Part shown: positions 11,582 to 25,150 of the stretch, piece by piece | Numbering within the stretch: the stretch's first letter is position 1 | Layout: every line of letters begins with the position of its first letter | From: Auanema rhodensis | Taxonomy: Eukaryota > Nematoda > Chromadorea > Rhabditida > Rhabditidae | Direction: 5' to 3' | Assembly: GCA_964057225.1 (NCBI GenBank) | Contig: OZ059895.1 | Span: 20,036,688-20,100,687, forward strand | DNA: 64,000 nt | The notes under the pieces: generated by a model | The model's input: the letters and a program-made list of their open reading frames with translations, nothing else | Told to the model about the DNA's origin: nothing | Database searches by the model: none | Translations under genes and position numbers: made by a program

Positions 11582-11928
11582 AAGCGTTTCTCAATGTAGT
11601 ATAGTGCATTCGATGCGGATTTTTAAGCTGCGTCGATCTGTGTTATCAGATTTGCGCTAGCTTAAAAATGCACCGAGATATCAACTGATATAAGTTCACA
11701 CATATATCCTCGATTTTCACCCTGAAGAATTAATTTTTTCGTTGAAAAACATTGTCCATCGTCTTTGCCTTGAAAAAAGGAATCTAAAAACATCTATTGC
11801 TGAATTATTTTGAAATTTTTCGAAAAAATTTTTGTCAAAATGTTTTTGGAAGCAATATTGAGTGTACATGGAAACTCAACATACACTAATGCATCATTTT
11901 TCAAACGATCATAACTAATTTTTGTATT
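11582..11928. repeat. 347-bp monomer with 4-bp deletion
   Basis: Second copy of the marker monomer with the same 4-bp deletion and the same linked variants as the one at 9480. It starts the shortened four-monomer unit. Confidence 0.95.
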
Positions 11929-12981
11929 GAGCGTTTCTCAATGTAGTATAGTGCATTCGATGCGGATTTTTAAGCTGCGTCGATCTGTGTTATCAGATTT
12001 GCGCTAGCTTAAAAATGCACCGAGATATCAACTGATATATGTTCACACTTATATCCTCGATTTTCACCCTGAAGAAATTATTTTTTCGTTGAATAACATT
12101 GTCCATCGTCTTTGCCTTGAAAAAAGGAATCTAAAAACATCTTCTTTTTGCTAAATTATTTTGAAATTTTTCGAAAAAATTTTTGTCAAAATGTTTTTGG
12201 AAGCAATATTGAGTGTACATGGAAACTCAACATACACTAATGCATCATTTTTCAAACGATCATAACTAATTTTTGTATTGAGCGTTTCTCAATGTAGTAT
12301 AGTGCATTCGATGCGGATTTTTAAGCTGCGTCGATCTGTGTTATCAGATTTGCGCTAGCTTAAAAATGCACCGAGATATCAACTGATATAAGTTCACACT
12401 TATATCCTGGATTTTCACCCTGAAGAAATTATTTTTTCGTTGAATAACATTGTCCATCGTCTTTGCCTTGAAAAAAGGAATCTAAAAACATCTACTTCTT
12501 GCTAAATTATTTTGAAATTTTTCGAAAAAATTTTTGTCAAAATGTTTTTGGAAGCAATATTGAGTGTACATGGAAACTCAACATACACTAATGCATCATT
12601 TTTCAAACGATCATAACTAATTTTTGTATTGAGCGTTTCTCAATGTAGTATAGTGCATTCGATGCGGATTTTTAAGCTGCGTCGATCTGTGTTATCAGAT
12701 TTGCGCTAGCTTAAAAATGCACCGAGATATCAACTGATATATGTTCACACTTATATCCTCGATTTTCACCCTGAAGAAATTATTTTTTCGTTGAATAACA
12801 TTGTCCATCGTCTTTGCCTTGAAAAAAGGAATCTAAAAACATCTTCTTTTTGCTAAATTATTTTGAAATTTTTCGAAAAAATTTTTGTCAAAATGTTTTT
12901 GGAAGCAATGTTGAGTGTACATGGAAACTCAACATACACTAATGCATCATTTTTCAAACGATCATAACTAATTTTTGTATT

Positions 12982-13328
12982 AAGCGTTTCTCAATGTAGT
13001 ATAGTGCATTCGATGCGGATTTTTAAGCTGCGTCGATCTGTGTTATCAGATTTGCGCTAGCTTAAAAATGCACCGAGATATCAACTGATATAAGTTCACA
13101 CATATATCCTCGATTTTCACCCTGAAGAATTAATTTTTTCGTTGAAAAACATTGTCCATCGTCTTTGCCTTGAAAAAAGGAATCTAAAAACATCTATTGC
13201 TGAATTATTTTGAAATTTTTCGAAAAAATTTTTGTCAAAATGTTTTTGGAAGCAATATTGAGTGTACATGGAAACTCAACATACACTAATGCATCATTTT
13301 TCAAACGATCATAACTAATTTTTGTATT
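12982..13328. repeat. 347-bp monomer with 4-bp deletion
   Basis: Third copy of the marker monomer with the same deletion and linked variants. It starts the second complete hexamer unit. Confidence 0.95.
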
Positions 13329-15083
13329 GAGCGTTTCTCAATGTAGTATAGTGCATTCGATGCGGATTTTTAAGCTGCGTCGATCTGTGTTATCAGATTT
13401 GCGCTAGCTTAAAAATGCACCGAGATATCAACTGATATATGTTCACACTTATATCCTCGATTTTCACCCTGAAGAAATTATTTTTTCGTTGAATAACATT
13501 GTCCATCGTCTTTGCCTTGAAAAAAGGAATCTAAAAACATCTTCTTTTTGCTAAATTATTTTGAAATTTTTCGAAAAAATTTTTGTCAAAATGTTTTTGG
13601 AAGCAATATTGAGTGTACATGGAAACTCAACATACACTAATGCATCATTTTTCAAACGATCATAACTAATTTTTGTATTGAGCGTTTCTCAATGTAGTAT
13701 AGTGCATTCGATGTGGATTTTTAAGCTGCGTCGATCTGTGTTATCAGATTTGCGCTAGCTTAAAAATGCACCGAGATATCAACTGATATAAGTTCACACT
13801 TATATCCTGGATTTTCACCCTGAAGAAATTATTTTTTCGTTGAATAACATTGTCCATCGTCTTTGCCTTGAAAAAAGGAATCTAAAAACATCTACTTCTT
13901 GCTAAATTATTTTGAAATTTTTCGAAAAAATTTTTGTCAAAATGTTTTTGGAAGCAATGTTGAGTGTACATGGAAACTCAACATACACTAATGCATCATT
14001 TTTCAAACGATCATAACTAATTTTTGTATTAAGCGTTTCTCAATGTAGTATAGTGCATTCGATGCGGATTTTTAAGCTGCGTCGATCTGTGTTATCAGAT
14101 TTGCGCTAGCTTAAAAATGCACCGAGATATCAACTGATATAAGTTCACACATATATCCTCGATTTTCACCCTGAAGAATTAATTTTTTCGTTGAAAAACA
14201 TTGTCCATCGTCTTTGCCTTGAAAAAAGGAATCTAAAAACATCTACTTTTTGCTGAATTATTTTGAAATTTTTCGAAAAAATTTTTGTCAAAATGTTTTT
14301 GGAAGCAATATTGAGTGTACATGGAAACTCAACATACACTAATGCATCATTTTTCAAACGATCATAACTAATTTTTGTATTGAGCGTTTCTCAATGTAGT
14401 ATAGTGCATTCGATGCGGATTTTTAAGCTGCGTCGATCTGTGTTATCAGATTTGCGCTAGCTTAAAAATGCACCGAGATATCAACTGATATATGTTCACA
14501 CTTATATCCTCGATTTTCACCCTGAAGAAATTATTTTTTCGTTGAATAACATTGTCCATCGTCTTTGCCTTGAAAAAAGGAATCTAAAAACATCTTCTTT
14601 TTGCTAAATTATTTTGAAATTTTTCGAAAAAATTTTTGTCAAAATGTTTTTGGAAGCAATGTTGAGTGTACATGGAAACTCAACATACACTAATGCATCA
14701 TTTTTCAAACGATCATAACTAATTTTTGTATTAAGCGTTTCTCAATGTAGTATAGTGCATTCGATGCGGATTTTTAAGCTGCGTCGATCTGTGTTATCAG
14801 ATTTGCGCTAGCTTAAAAATGCACCGAGATATCAACTGATATAAGTTCACACATATATCCTCGATTTTCACCCTGAAGAAATTATTTTTTCGTTGAATAA
14901 CATTGTCCATCGTCTTTGCCTTGAAAAAAGGAATCTAAAAACATATTCTTTTTGCTAAATTATTTTGAAATTTTTCGAAAAAATTTTTGTCAAAATGTTT
15001 TTGGAAGCAATGTTGAGTGTACATGGAAACTCAACATACACTAATGCATCATTTTTCAAACGATCATAACTAATTTTTGTATT

Positions 15084-15430
15084 AAGCGTTTCTCAATGTA
15101 GTATAGTGCATTCGATGCGGATTTTTAAGCTGCGTCGATCTGTGTTATCAGATTTGCGCTAGCTTAAAAATGCACCGAGATATCAACTGATATAAGTTCA
15201 CACATATATCCTCGATTTTCACCCTGAAGAATTAATTTTTTCGTTGAAAAACATTGTCCATCGTCTTTGCCTTGAAAAAAGGAATCTAAAAACATCTATT
15301 GCTGAATTATTTTGAAATTTTTCGAAAAAATTTTTGTCAAAATGTTTTTGGAAGCAATATTGAGTGTACATGGAAACTCAACATACACTAATGCATCATT
15401 TTTCAAACGATCATAACTAATTTTTGTATT
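15084..15430. repeat. 347-bp monomer with 4-bp deletion
   Basis: Fourth copy of the marker monomer with the same deletion. It is followed directly by a G130 monomer, without the L-type monomer that follows it in the other units, so this unit has lost a monomer. Confidence 0.95.
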
Positions 15431-17185
15431 GAGCGTTTCTCAATGTAGTATAGTGCATTCGATGCGGATTTTTAAGCTGCGTCGATCTGTGTTATCAGAT
15501 TTGCGCTAGCTTAAAAATGCACCGAGATATCAACTGATATAAGTTCACACTTATATCCTGGATTTTCACCCTGAAGAAATTATTTTTTCGTTGAATAACA
15601 TTGTCCATCGTCTTTGCCTTGAAAAAAGGAATCTAAAAACATCTACTTCTTGCTAAATTATTTTGAAATTTTTCGAAAAAATTTTTGTCAAAATGTTTTT
15701 GGAAGCAATGTTGAGTGTACATGGAAACTCAACATACACTAATGCATCATTTTTCAAACGATCATAACTAATTTTTGTATTAAGCGTTTCTCAATGTAGT
15801 ATAGTGCATTCGATGCGGATTTTTAAGCTGCGTCGATCTGTGTTATCAGATTTGCGCTAGCTTAAAAATGCACCGAGATATCAACTGATATAAGTTCACA
15901 CATATATCCTCGATTTTCACCCTGAAGAATTAATTTTTTCGTTGAAAAACATTGTCCATCGTCTTTGCCTTGAAAAAAGGAATCTAAAAACATCTACTTT
16001 TTGCTGAATTATTTTGAAATTTTTCGAAAAAATTTTTGTCAAAATGTTTTTGGAAGCAATATTGAGTGTACATGGAAACTCAACATACACTAATGCATCA
16101 TTTTTCAAACGATCATAACTAATTTTTGTATTGAGCGTTTCTCAATGTAGTATAGTGCATTCGATGCGGATTTTTAAGCTGCGTCGATCTGTGTTATCAG
16201 ATTTGCGCTAGCTTAAAAATGCACCGAGATATCAACTGATATATGTTCACACTTATATCCTCGATTTTCACCCTGAAGAAATTATTTTTTCGTTGAATAA
16301 CATTGTCCATCGTCTTTGCCTTGAAAAAAGGAATCTAAAAACATCTTCTTTTTGCTAAATTATTTTGAAATTTTTCGAAAAAATTTTTGTCAAAATGTTT
16401 TTGGAAGCAATGTTGAGTGTACATGGAAACTCAACATACACTAATGCATCATTTTTCAAACGATCATAACTAATTTTTGTATTGAGCGTTTCTCAATGGA
16501 GTATAGTGCATTCGATGCGGATTTTTAAGCTGCGTCGATCTGTGTTATCAGATTTGCGCTAGCTTAAAAATGCACCGAGATATCAACTGATATAAGTTCA
16601 CACTTATATCCTGGATTTTCACCCTGAAGAAATTATTTTTTCGTTGAATAACATTGTCCATCGTCTTTGCCTTGAAAAAAGGAATCTAAAAACATCTACT
16701 TCTTGCTAAATTATTTTGAAATTTTTCGAAAAAATTTTTGTCAAAATGTTTTTGGAAGCAATGTTGAGTGTACATGGAAACTCAACATACACTAATGCAT
16801 CATTTTTCAAACGATCATAACTAATTTTTGTATTAAGCGTTTCTCAATGTAGTATAGTGCATTCGATGCGGATTTTTAAGCTGCGTCGATCTGTGTTATC
16901 AGATTTGCGCTAGCTTAAAAATGCACCGAGATATCAACTGATATATGTTCACACTTATATCCTCGATTTTCACCCTGAAGAAATTATTTTTTCGTTGAAT
17001 AACATTGTCCATCGTCTTTGCCTTGAAAAAAGGAATCTAAAAACATCTTCTTTTTGCTAAATTATTTTGAAATTTTTCGAAAAAATTTTTGTCAAAATGT
17101 TTTTGGAAGCAATGTTGAGTGTACATGGAAACTCAACATACACTAATGCATCATTTTTCAAACGATCATAACTAATTTTTGTATT

Positions 17186-17482
17186 AAGCGTTTCTCAATG
17201 TAGTATAGTGCATTCGATGCGGATTTTTAAGCTGCGTCGATCTGTGTTATCAGATTTGCGCTAGCTTAAAAATGCACCGACATTTTTTTCGTTGAATAAC
17301 ATTGTCCATCGTCTTTGCCTTGAAAAAAGGAATCTAAAAACATCTACTTCTTGCTAAATTATTTTGAAATTTTTCGAAAAAATTTTTGTCAAAATGTTTT
17401 TGGAAGCAATGTTGAGTGTACATGGAAACTCAACATACACTAATGCATCATTTTTCAAACGATCATAACTAATTTTTGTATT
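17186..17482. repeat. 297-bp monomer with internal deletion
   Basis: After the shared ACCGA (ending 17280) the sequence jumps via CAT (17281-17283) to the T6 run at monomer position 153. Monomer positions 96-152 (57 bp) are missing and replaced by three bases, a net loss of 54 bp. The GATATC site and the whole short dyad 106-127 are lost. The rest of the monomer is normal. Confidence 0.96.
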
Positions 17483-20400
17483 AAGCGTTTCTCAATGTAG
17501 TATAGTGCATTCGATGCGGATTTTTAAGCTGCGTCGATCTGTGTTATCAGATTTGCGCTAGCTTAAAAATGCACCGAGATATCAACTGATATAAGTTCAC
17601 ACTTATATCCTCGATTTTCACCCTGAAGAAATTATTTTTTCGTTGAATAACATTGTCCATCGTCTTTGCCTTGAAAAAAGGAATCTAAAAACATCTACTT
17701 CTTGCTAAATTATTTTGAAATTTTTCGAAAAAATTTTTGTCAAAATGTTTTTGGAAGCAATGTTGAGTGTACATGGAAACTCAACATACACTAATGCATC
17801 ATTTTTCAAACGATCATAACTAATTTTTGTATTAAGCGTTTCTCAATGTAGTATAGTGCATTCGATGCGGATTTTTAAGCTGCGTCGATCTGTGTTATCA
17901 GATTTGCGCTAGCTTAAAAATGCACCGAGATATCAACTGATATATGTTCACACTTATATCCTCGATTTTCACCCTGAAGAAATTATTTTTTCGTTGAATA
18001 ACATTGTCCATCGTCTTTGCCTTGAAAAAAGGAATCTAAAAACATCTTCTTTTTGCTAAATTATTTTGAAATTTTTCGAAAAAATTTTTGTCAAAATGTT
18101 TTTGGAAGCAATGTTGAGTGTACATGGAAACTCAACATACACTAATGCATCATTTTTCAAACGATCATAACTAATTTTTGTATTGAGCGTTTCTCAATGT
18201 AGTATAGTGCATTCGATGCGGATTTTTAAGCTGCGTCGATCTGTGTTATCAGATTTGCGCTAGCTTAAAAATGCACCGAGATATCAACTGATATATGTTC
18301 ACACTTATATCCTCGATTTTCACCCTGAAGAAATTATTTTTTCGTTGAATAACATTGTCCATCGTCTTTGCCTTGAAAAAAGGAATCTAAAAACATCTAC
18401 TTCTTGCTAAATTATTTTGAAATTTTTCGAAAAAATTTTTGTCAAAATGTTTTTGGAAGCAATGTTGAGTGTACATGGAAACTCAACATACACTAATGCA
18501 TCATTTTTCAAACGATCATAACTAATTTTTGTATTAAGCGTTTCTCAATGTAGTATAGTGCATTCGATGCGGATTTTTAAGCTGCGTCGATCTGTGTTAT
18601 CAGATTTGCGCTAGCTTAAAAATGCACCGAGATATCAACTGATATAAGTTCACACTTATATCCTCGATTTTCACCCTGAAGAAATTATTTTTTCGTTGAA
18701 TAACATTGTCCATCGTCTTTGCCTTGAAAAAAGGAATCTAAAAACATCTACTTCTTGCTAAATTATTTTGAAATTTTTCGAAAAAATTTTTGTCAAAATG
18801 TTTTTGGAAGCAATGTTGAGTGTACATGGAAACTCAACATACACTAATGCATCATTTTTCAAACGATCATAACTAATTTTTGTATTGAGCGTTTCTCAAT
18901 GTAGTATAGTGCATTCGATGCGGATTTTTAAGCTGCGTCGATCTGTGTTATCAGATTTGCGCTAGCTTAAAAATGCACCGAGATATCAACTGATATATGT
19001 TCACACTTATATCCTCGATTTTCACCCTGAAGAAATTATTTTTTCGTTGAATAACATTGTCCATCGTCTTTGCCTTGAAAAAAGGAATCTAAAAACATCT
19101 TCTTTTTGCTAAATTATTTTGAAATTTTTCGAAAAAATTTTTGTCAAAATGTTTTTGGAAGCAATGTTGAGTGTACATGGAAACTCAACATACACTAATG
19201 CATCATTTTTCAAACGATCATAACTAATTTTTGTATTAAGCGTTTCTCAATGTAGTATAGTGCATTCGATGCGGATTTTTAAGCTGCGTCGATCTGTGTT
19301 ATCAGATTTGCGCTAGCTTAAAAATGCACCGAGATATCAACTGATATAAGTTCACACTTATATCCTCGATTTTCACCCTGAAGAAATTATTTTTTCGTTG
19401 AATAACATTGTCCATCGTCTTTGCCTTGAAAAAAGGAATCTAAAAACATCTACTTCTTGCTAAATTATTTTGAAATTTTTCGAAAAAATTTTTGTCAAAA
19501 TGTTTTTGGAAGCAATGTTGAGTGTACATGGAAACTCAACATACACTAATGCATCATTTTTCAAACGATCATAACTAATTTTTGTATTAAGCGTTTCTCA
19601 ATGTAGTATAGTGCATTCGATGCGGATTTTTAAGCTGCGTCGATCTGTGTTATCAGATTTGCGCTAGCTTAAAAATGCACCGAGATATCAACTGATATAT
19701 GTTCACACTTATATCCTCGATTTTCACCCTGAAGAAATTATTTTTTCGTTGAATAACATTGTCCATCGTCTTTGCCTTGAAAAAAGGAATCTAAAAACAT
19801 CTTCTTTTTGCTAAATTATTTTGAAATTTTTCGAAAAAATTTTTGTCAAAATGTTTTTGGAAGCAATGTTGAGTGTACATGGAAACTCAACATACACTAA
19901 TGCATCATTTTTCAAACGATCATAACTAATTTTTGAATTGAGCGTTTCTCAATGTAGTATAGTGCATTCGATGCGGATTTTTAAGCTGCGTCGATCTGTG
20001 TTATCAGATTTGCGCTAGCTTAAAAATGCACCGAGATATCAACTGATATATGTTCACACTTATATCCTCGATTTTCACCCTGAAGAAATTATTTTTTCGT
20101 TGAATAACATTGTCCATCGTCTTTGCCTTGAAAAAAGGAATCTAAAAACATCTACTTCTTGCTAAATTATTTTGAAATTTTTCGAAAAAATTTTTGTCAA
20201 AATGTTTTTGGAAGCAATGTTGAGTGTACATGGAAACTCAACATACACTAATGCATCATTTTTCAAACGATCATAACTAATTTTTGTATTAAGCGTTTCT
20301 CAATGTAGTATAGTGCATTCGATGCGGATTTTTAAGCTGCGTCGATCTGTGTTATCAGATTTGCGCTAGCTTAAAAATGCACCGAGATATCAACTGATAT

Positions 20401-21343
20401 AAGTTCACACTTATATCCTCGATTTTCACCCTGAAGAAATTATTTTTTCGTTGAATAACATTGTCCATCGTCTTTGCCTTGAAAAAAGGAATCTAAAAAC
20501 ATCTACTTCTTGCTAAATTATTTTGAAATTTTTCGAAAAAATTTTTGTCAAAATGTTTTTGGAAGCAATGTTGAGTGTACATGGAAACTCAACATACACT
20601 AATGCATCATTTTTCAAACGATCATAACTAATTTTTGTATTGAGCGTTTCTCAATGTAGTATAGTGCATTCGATGCGGATTTTTAAGCTGCGTCGATCTG
20701 TGTTATCAGATTTGCGCTAGCTTAAAAATGCACCGAGATATCAACTGATATATGTTCACACTTATATCCTCGATTTTCACCCTGAAGAAATTATTTTTTC
20801 GTTGAATAACATTGTCCATCGTCTTTGCCTTGAAAAAAGGAATCTAAAAACATCTACTTCTTGCTAAATTATTTTGAAATTTTTCGAAAAAATTTTTGTC
20901 AAAATGTTTTTGGAAGCAATGTTGAGTGTACATGGAAACTCAACATACACTAATGCATCATTTTTCAAACGATCATAACTAATTTTTGTATTAAGCGTTT
21001 CTCAATGTAGTATAGTGCATTCGATGCGGATTTTTAAGCTGCGTCGATCTGTGTTATCAGATTTGCGCTAGCTTAAAAATGCACCGAGATATCAACTGAT
21101 ATATGTTCACACTTATATCCTCGATTTTCACCCTGAAGAAATTATTTTTTCGTTGAATAACATTGTCCATCGTCTTTGCCTTGAAAAAAGGAATCTAAAA
21201 ACATCTTCTTTTTGCTAAATTATTTTGAAATTTTTCGAAAAAATTTTTGTCAAAATGTTTTTGGAAGCAATGTTGAGTGTACATGGAAACTCAACATACA
21301 CTAATGCATCATTTTTCAAACGATCATAACTAATTTTTGTATT

Positions 21344-21640
21344 AAGCGTTTCTCAATGTAGTATAGTGCATTCGATGCGGATTTTTAAGCTGCGTCGATC
21401 TGTGTTATCAGATTTGCGCTAGCTTAAAAATGCACCGACATTTTTTTCGTTGAATAACATTGTCCATCGTCTTTGCCTTGAAAAAAGGAATCTAAAAACA
21501 TCTACTTCTTGCTAAATTATTTTGAAATTTTTCGAAAAAATTTTTGTCAAAATGTTTTTGGAAGCAATGTTGAGTGTACATGGAAACTCAACATACACTA
21601 ATGCATCATTTTTCAAACGATCATAACTAATTTTTGTATT
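21344..21640. repeat. 297-bp monomer with internal deletion
   Basis: Carries the same 57-bp deletion and the same CAT filler (21439-21441) as the monomer at 17186, exactly 4,158 bp away. It is a copy made by the 12-mer duplication, not an independent event. Confidence 0.96.
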
Positions 21641-24600
21641 AAGCGTTTCTCAATGTAGTATAGTGCATTCGATGCGGATTTTTAAGCTGCGTCGATCTGT
21701 GTTATCAGATTTGCGCTAGCTTAAAAATGCACCGAGATATCAACTGATATAAGTTCACACTTATATCCTCGATTTTCACCCTGAAGAAATTATTTTTTCG
21801 TTGAATAACATTGTCCATCGTCTTTGCCTTGAAAAAAGGAATCTAAAAACATCTACTTCTTGCTAAATTATTTTGAAATTTTTCGAAAAAATTTTTGTCA
21901 AAATGTTTTTGGAAGCAATGTTGAGTGTACATGGAAACTCAACATACACTAATGCATCATTTTTCAAACGATCATAACTAATTTTTGTATTAAGCGTTTC
22001 TCAATGTAGTATAGTGCATTCGATGCGGATTTTTAAGCTGCGTCGATCTGTGTTATCAGATTTGCGCTAGCTTAAAAATGCACCGAGATATCAACTGATA
22101 TATGTTCACACTTATATCCTCGATTTTCACCCTGAAGAAATTATTTTTTCGTTGAATAACATTGTCCATCGTCTTTGCCTTGAAAAAAGGAATCTAAAAA
22201 CATCTTCTTTTTGCTAAATTATTTTGAAATTTTTCGAAAAAATTTTTGTCAAAATGTTTTTGGAAGCAATGTTGAGTGTACATGGAAACTCAACATACAC
22301 TAATGCATCATTTTTCAAACGATCATAACTAATTTTTGTATTGAGCGTTTCTCAATGTAGTATAGTGCATTCGATGCGGATTTTTAAGCTGCGTCGATCT
22401 GTGTTATCAGATTTGCGCTAGCTTAAAAATGCACCGAGATATCAACTGATATATGTTCACACTTATATCCTCGATTTTCACCCTGAAGAAATTATTTTTT
22501 CGTTGAATAACATTGTCCATCGTCTTTGCCTTGAAAAAAGGAATCTAAAAACATCTACTTCTTGCTAAATTATTTTGAAATTTTTCGAAAAAATTTTTGT
22601 CAAAATGTTTTTGGAAGCAATGTTGAGTGTACATGGAAACTCAACATACACTAATGCATCATTTTTCAAACGATCATAACTAATTTTTGTATTAAGCGTT
22701 TCTCAATGTAGTATAGTGCATTCGATGCGGATTTTTAAGCTGCGTCGATCTGTGTTATCAGATTTGCGCTAGCTTAAAAATGCACCGAGATATCAACTGA
22801 TATAAGTTCACACTTATATCCTCGATTTTCACCCTGAAGAAATTATTTTTTCGTTGAATAACATTGTCCATCGTCTTTGCCTTGAAAAAAGGAATCTAAA
22901 AACATCTACTTCTTGCTAAATTATTTTGAAATTTTTCGAAAAAATTTTTGTCAAAATGTTTTTGGAAGCAATGTTGAGTGTACATGGAAACTCAACATAC
23001 ACTAATGCATCATTTTTCAAACGATCATAACTAATTTTTGTATTGAGCGTTTCTCAATGTAGTATAGTGCATTCGATGCGGATTTTTAAGCTGCGTCGAT
23101 CTGTGTTATCAGATTTGCGCTAGCTTAAAAATGCACCGAGATATCAACTGATATATGTTCACACTTATATCCTCGATTTTCACCCTGAAGAAATTATTTT
23201 TTCGTTGAATAACATTGTCCATCGTCTTTGCCTTGAAAAAAGGAATCTAAAAACATCTTCTTTTTGCTAAATTATTTTGAAATTTTTCGAAAAAATTTTT
23301 GTCAAAATGTTTTTGGAAGCAATGTTGAGTGTACATGGAAACTCAACATACACTAATGCATCATTTTTCAAACGATCATAACTAATTTTTGTATTAAGCG
23401 TTTCTCAATGTAGTATAGTGCATTCGATGCGGATTTTTAAGCTGCGTCGATCTGTGTTATCAGATTTGCGCTAGCTTAAAAATGCACCGAGATATCAACT
23501 GATATAAGTTCACACTTATATCCTCGATTTTCACCCTGAAGAAATTATTTTTTCGTTGAATAACATTGTCCATCGTCTTTGCCTTGAAAAAAGGAATCTA
23601 AAAACATCTACTTCTTGCTAAATTATTTTGAAATTTTTCGAAAAAATTTTTGTCAAAATGTTTTTGGAAGCAATGTTGAGTGTACATGGAAACTCAACAT
23701 ACACTAATGCATCATTTTTCAAACGATCATAACTAATTTTTGTATTAAGCGTTTCTCAATGTAGTATAGTGCATTCGATGCGGATTTTTAAGCTGCGTCG
23801 ATCTGTGTTATCAGATTTGCGCTAGCTTAAAAATGCACCGAGATATCAACTGATATATGTTCACACTTATATCCTCGATTTTCACCCTGAAGAAATTATT
23901 TTTTCGTTGAATAACATTGTCCATCGTCTTTGCCTTGAAAAAAGGAATCTAAAAACATCTTCTTTTTGCTAAATTATTTTGAAATTTTTCGAAAAAATTT
24001 TTGTCAAAATGTTTTTGGAAGCAATGTTGAGTGTACATGGAAACTCAACATACACTAATGCATCATTTTTCAAACGATCATAACTAATTTTTGAATTGAG
24101 CGTTTCTCAATGTAGTATAGTGCATTCGATGCGGATTTTTAAGCTGCGTCGATCTGTGTTATCAGATTTGCGCTAGCTTAAAAATGCACCGAGATATCAA
24201 CTGATATATGTTCACACTTATATCCTCGATTTTCACCCTGAAGAAATTATTTTTTCGTTGAATAACATTGTCCATCGTCTTTGCCTTGAAAAAAGGAATC
24301 TAAAAACATCTACTTCTTGCTAAATTATTTTGAAATTTTTCGAAAAAATTTTTGTCAAAATGTTTTTGGAAGCAATGTTGAGTGTACATGGAAACTCAAC
24401 ATACACTAATGCATCATTTTTCAAACGATCATAACTAATTTTTGTATTAAGCGTTTCTCAATGTAGTATAGTGCATTCGATGCGGATTTTTAAGCTGCGT
24501 CGATCTGTGTTATCAGATTTGCGCTAGCTTAAAAATGCACCGAGATATCAACTGATATAAGTTCACACTTATATCCTCGATTTTCACCCTGAAGAAATTA

Positions 24601-25150
24601 TTTTTTCGTTGAATAACATTGTCCATCGTCTTTGCCTTGAAAAAAGGAATCTAAAAACATCTACTTCTTGCTAAATTATTTTGAAATTTTTCGAAAAAAT
24701 TTTTGTCAAAATGTTTTTGGAAGCAATGTTGAGTGTACATGGAAACTCAACATACACTAATGCATCATTTTTCAAACGATCATAACTAATTTTTGTATTG
24801 AGCGTTTCTCAATGTAGTATAGTGCATTCGATGCGGATTTTTAAGCTGCGTCGATCTGTGTTATCAGATTTGCGCTAGCTTAAAAATGCACCGAGATATC
24901 AACTGATATATGTTCACACTTATATCCTCGATTTTCACCCTGAAGAAATTATTTTTTCGTTGAATAACATTGTCCATCGTCTTTGCCTTGAAAAAAGGAA
25001 TCTAAAAACATCTACTTCTTGCTAAATTATTTTGAAATTTTTCGAAAAAATTTTTGTCAAAATGTTTTTGGAAGCAATGTTGAGTGTACATGGAAACTCA
25101 ACATACACTAATGCATCATTTTTCAAACGATCATAACTAATTTTTGTATT

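Larger units (their letters stand above)
9480..16834. repeat. Hexamer higher-order repeat, 2,102 bp, with deleted units
   Basis: Twenty-one monomers organised around a marker monomer that lacks 4 bp (CTATTGCTGAA instead of CTACTTTTTGCTGAA). The marker occurs at 9480, 11582, 12982 and 15084. Units 9480-11581 and 12982-15083 are full six-monomer units of 2,102 bp with the same variant order. Unit 11582-12981 has only four monomers (1,400 bp) and 15084 onward is a rearranged partial unit. Shared markers include CACATATATCC (A121), TTGAAAAAC, G225 and A280. The missing monomers fit deletion by unequal exchange between units. Confidence 0.9.
16835..25150. repeat. 12-mer higher-order repeat, 4,158 bp x 2
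   Basis: Two adjacent 12-monomer units, 16835-20992 and 20993-25150. Each has eleven 351-bp monomers and one 297-bp deleted monomer in second place (17186 and 21344). The order of variants at positions 2, 112 and 215/219 is the same in both, and a rare GAATTGAGCG junction marks the ninth monomer in each (19940 and 24098). I noticed no difference between the two units. Outside this span the order no longer matches, so the duplicated block ends at 25150. Confidence 0.92.
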
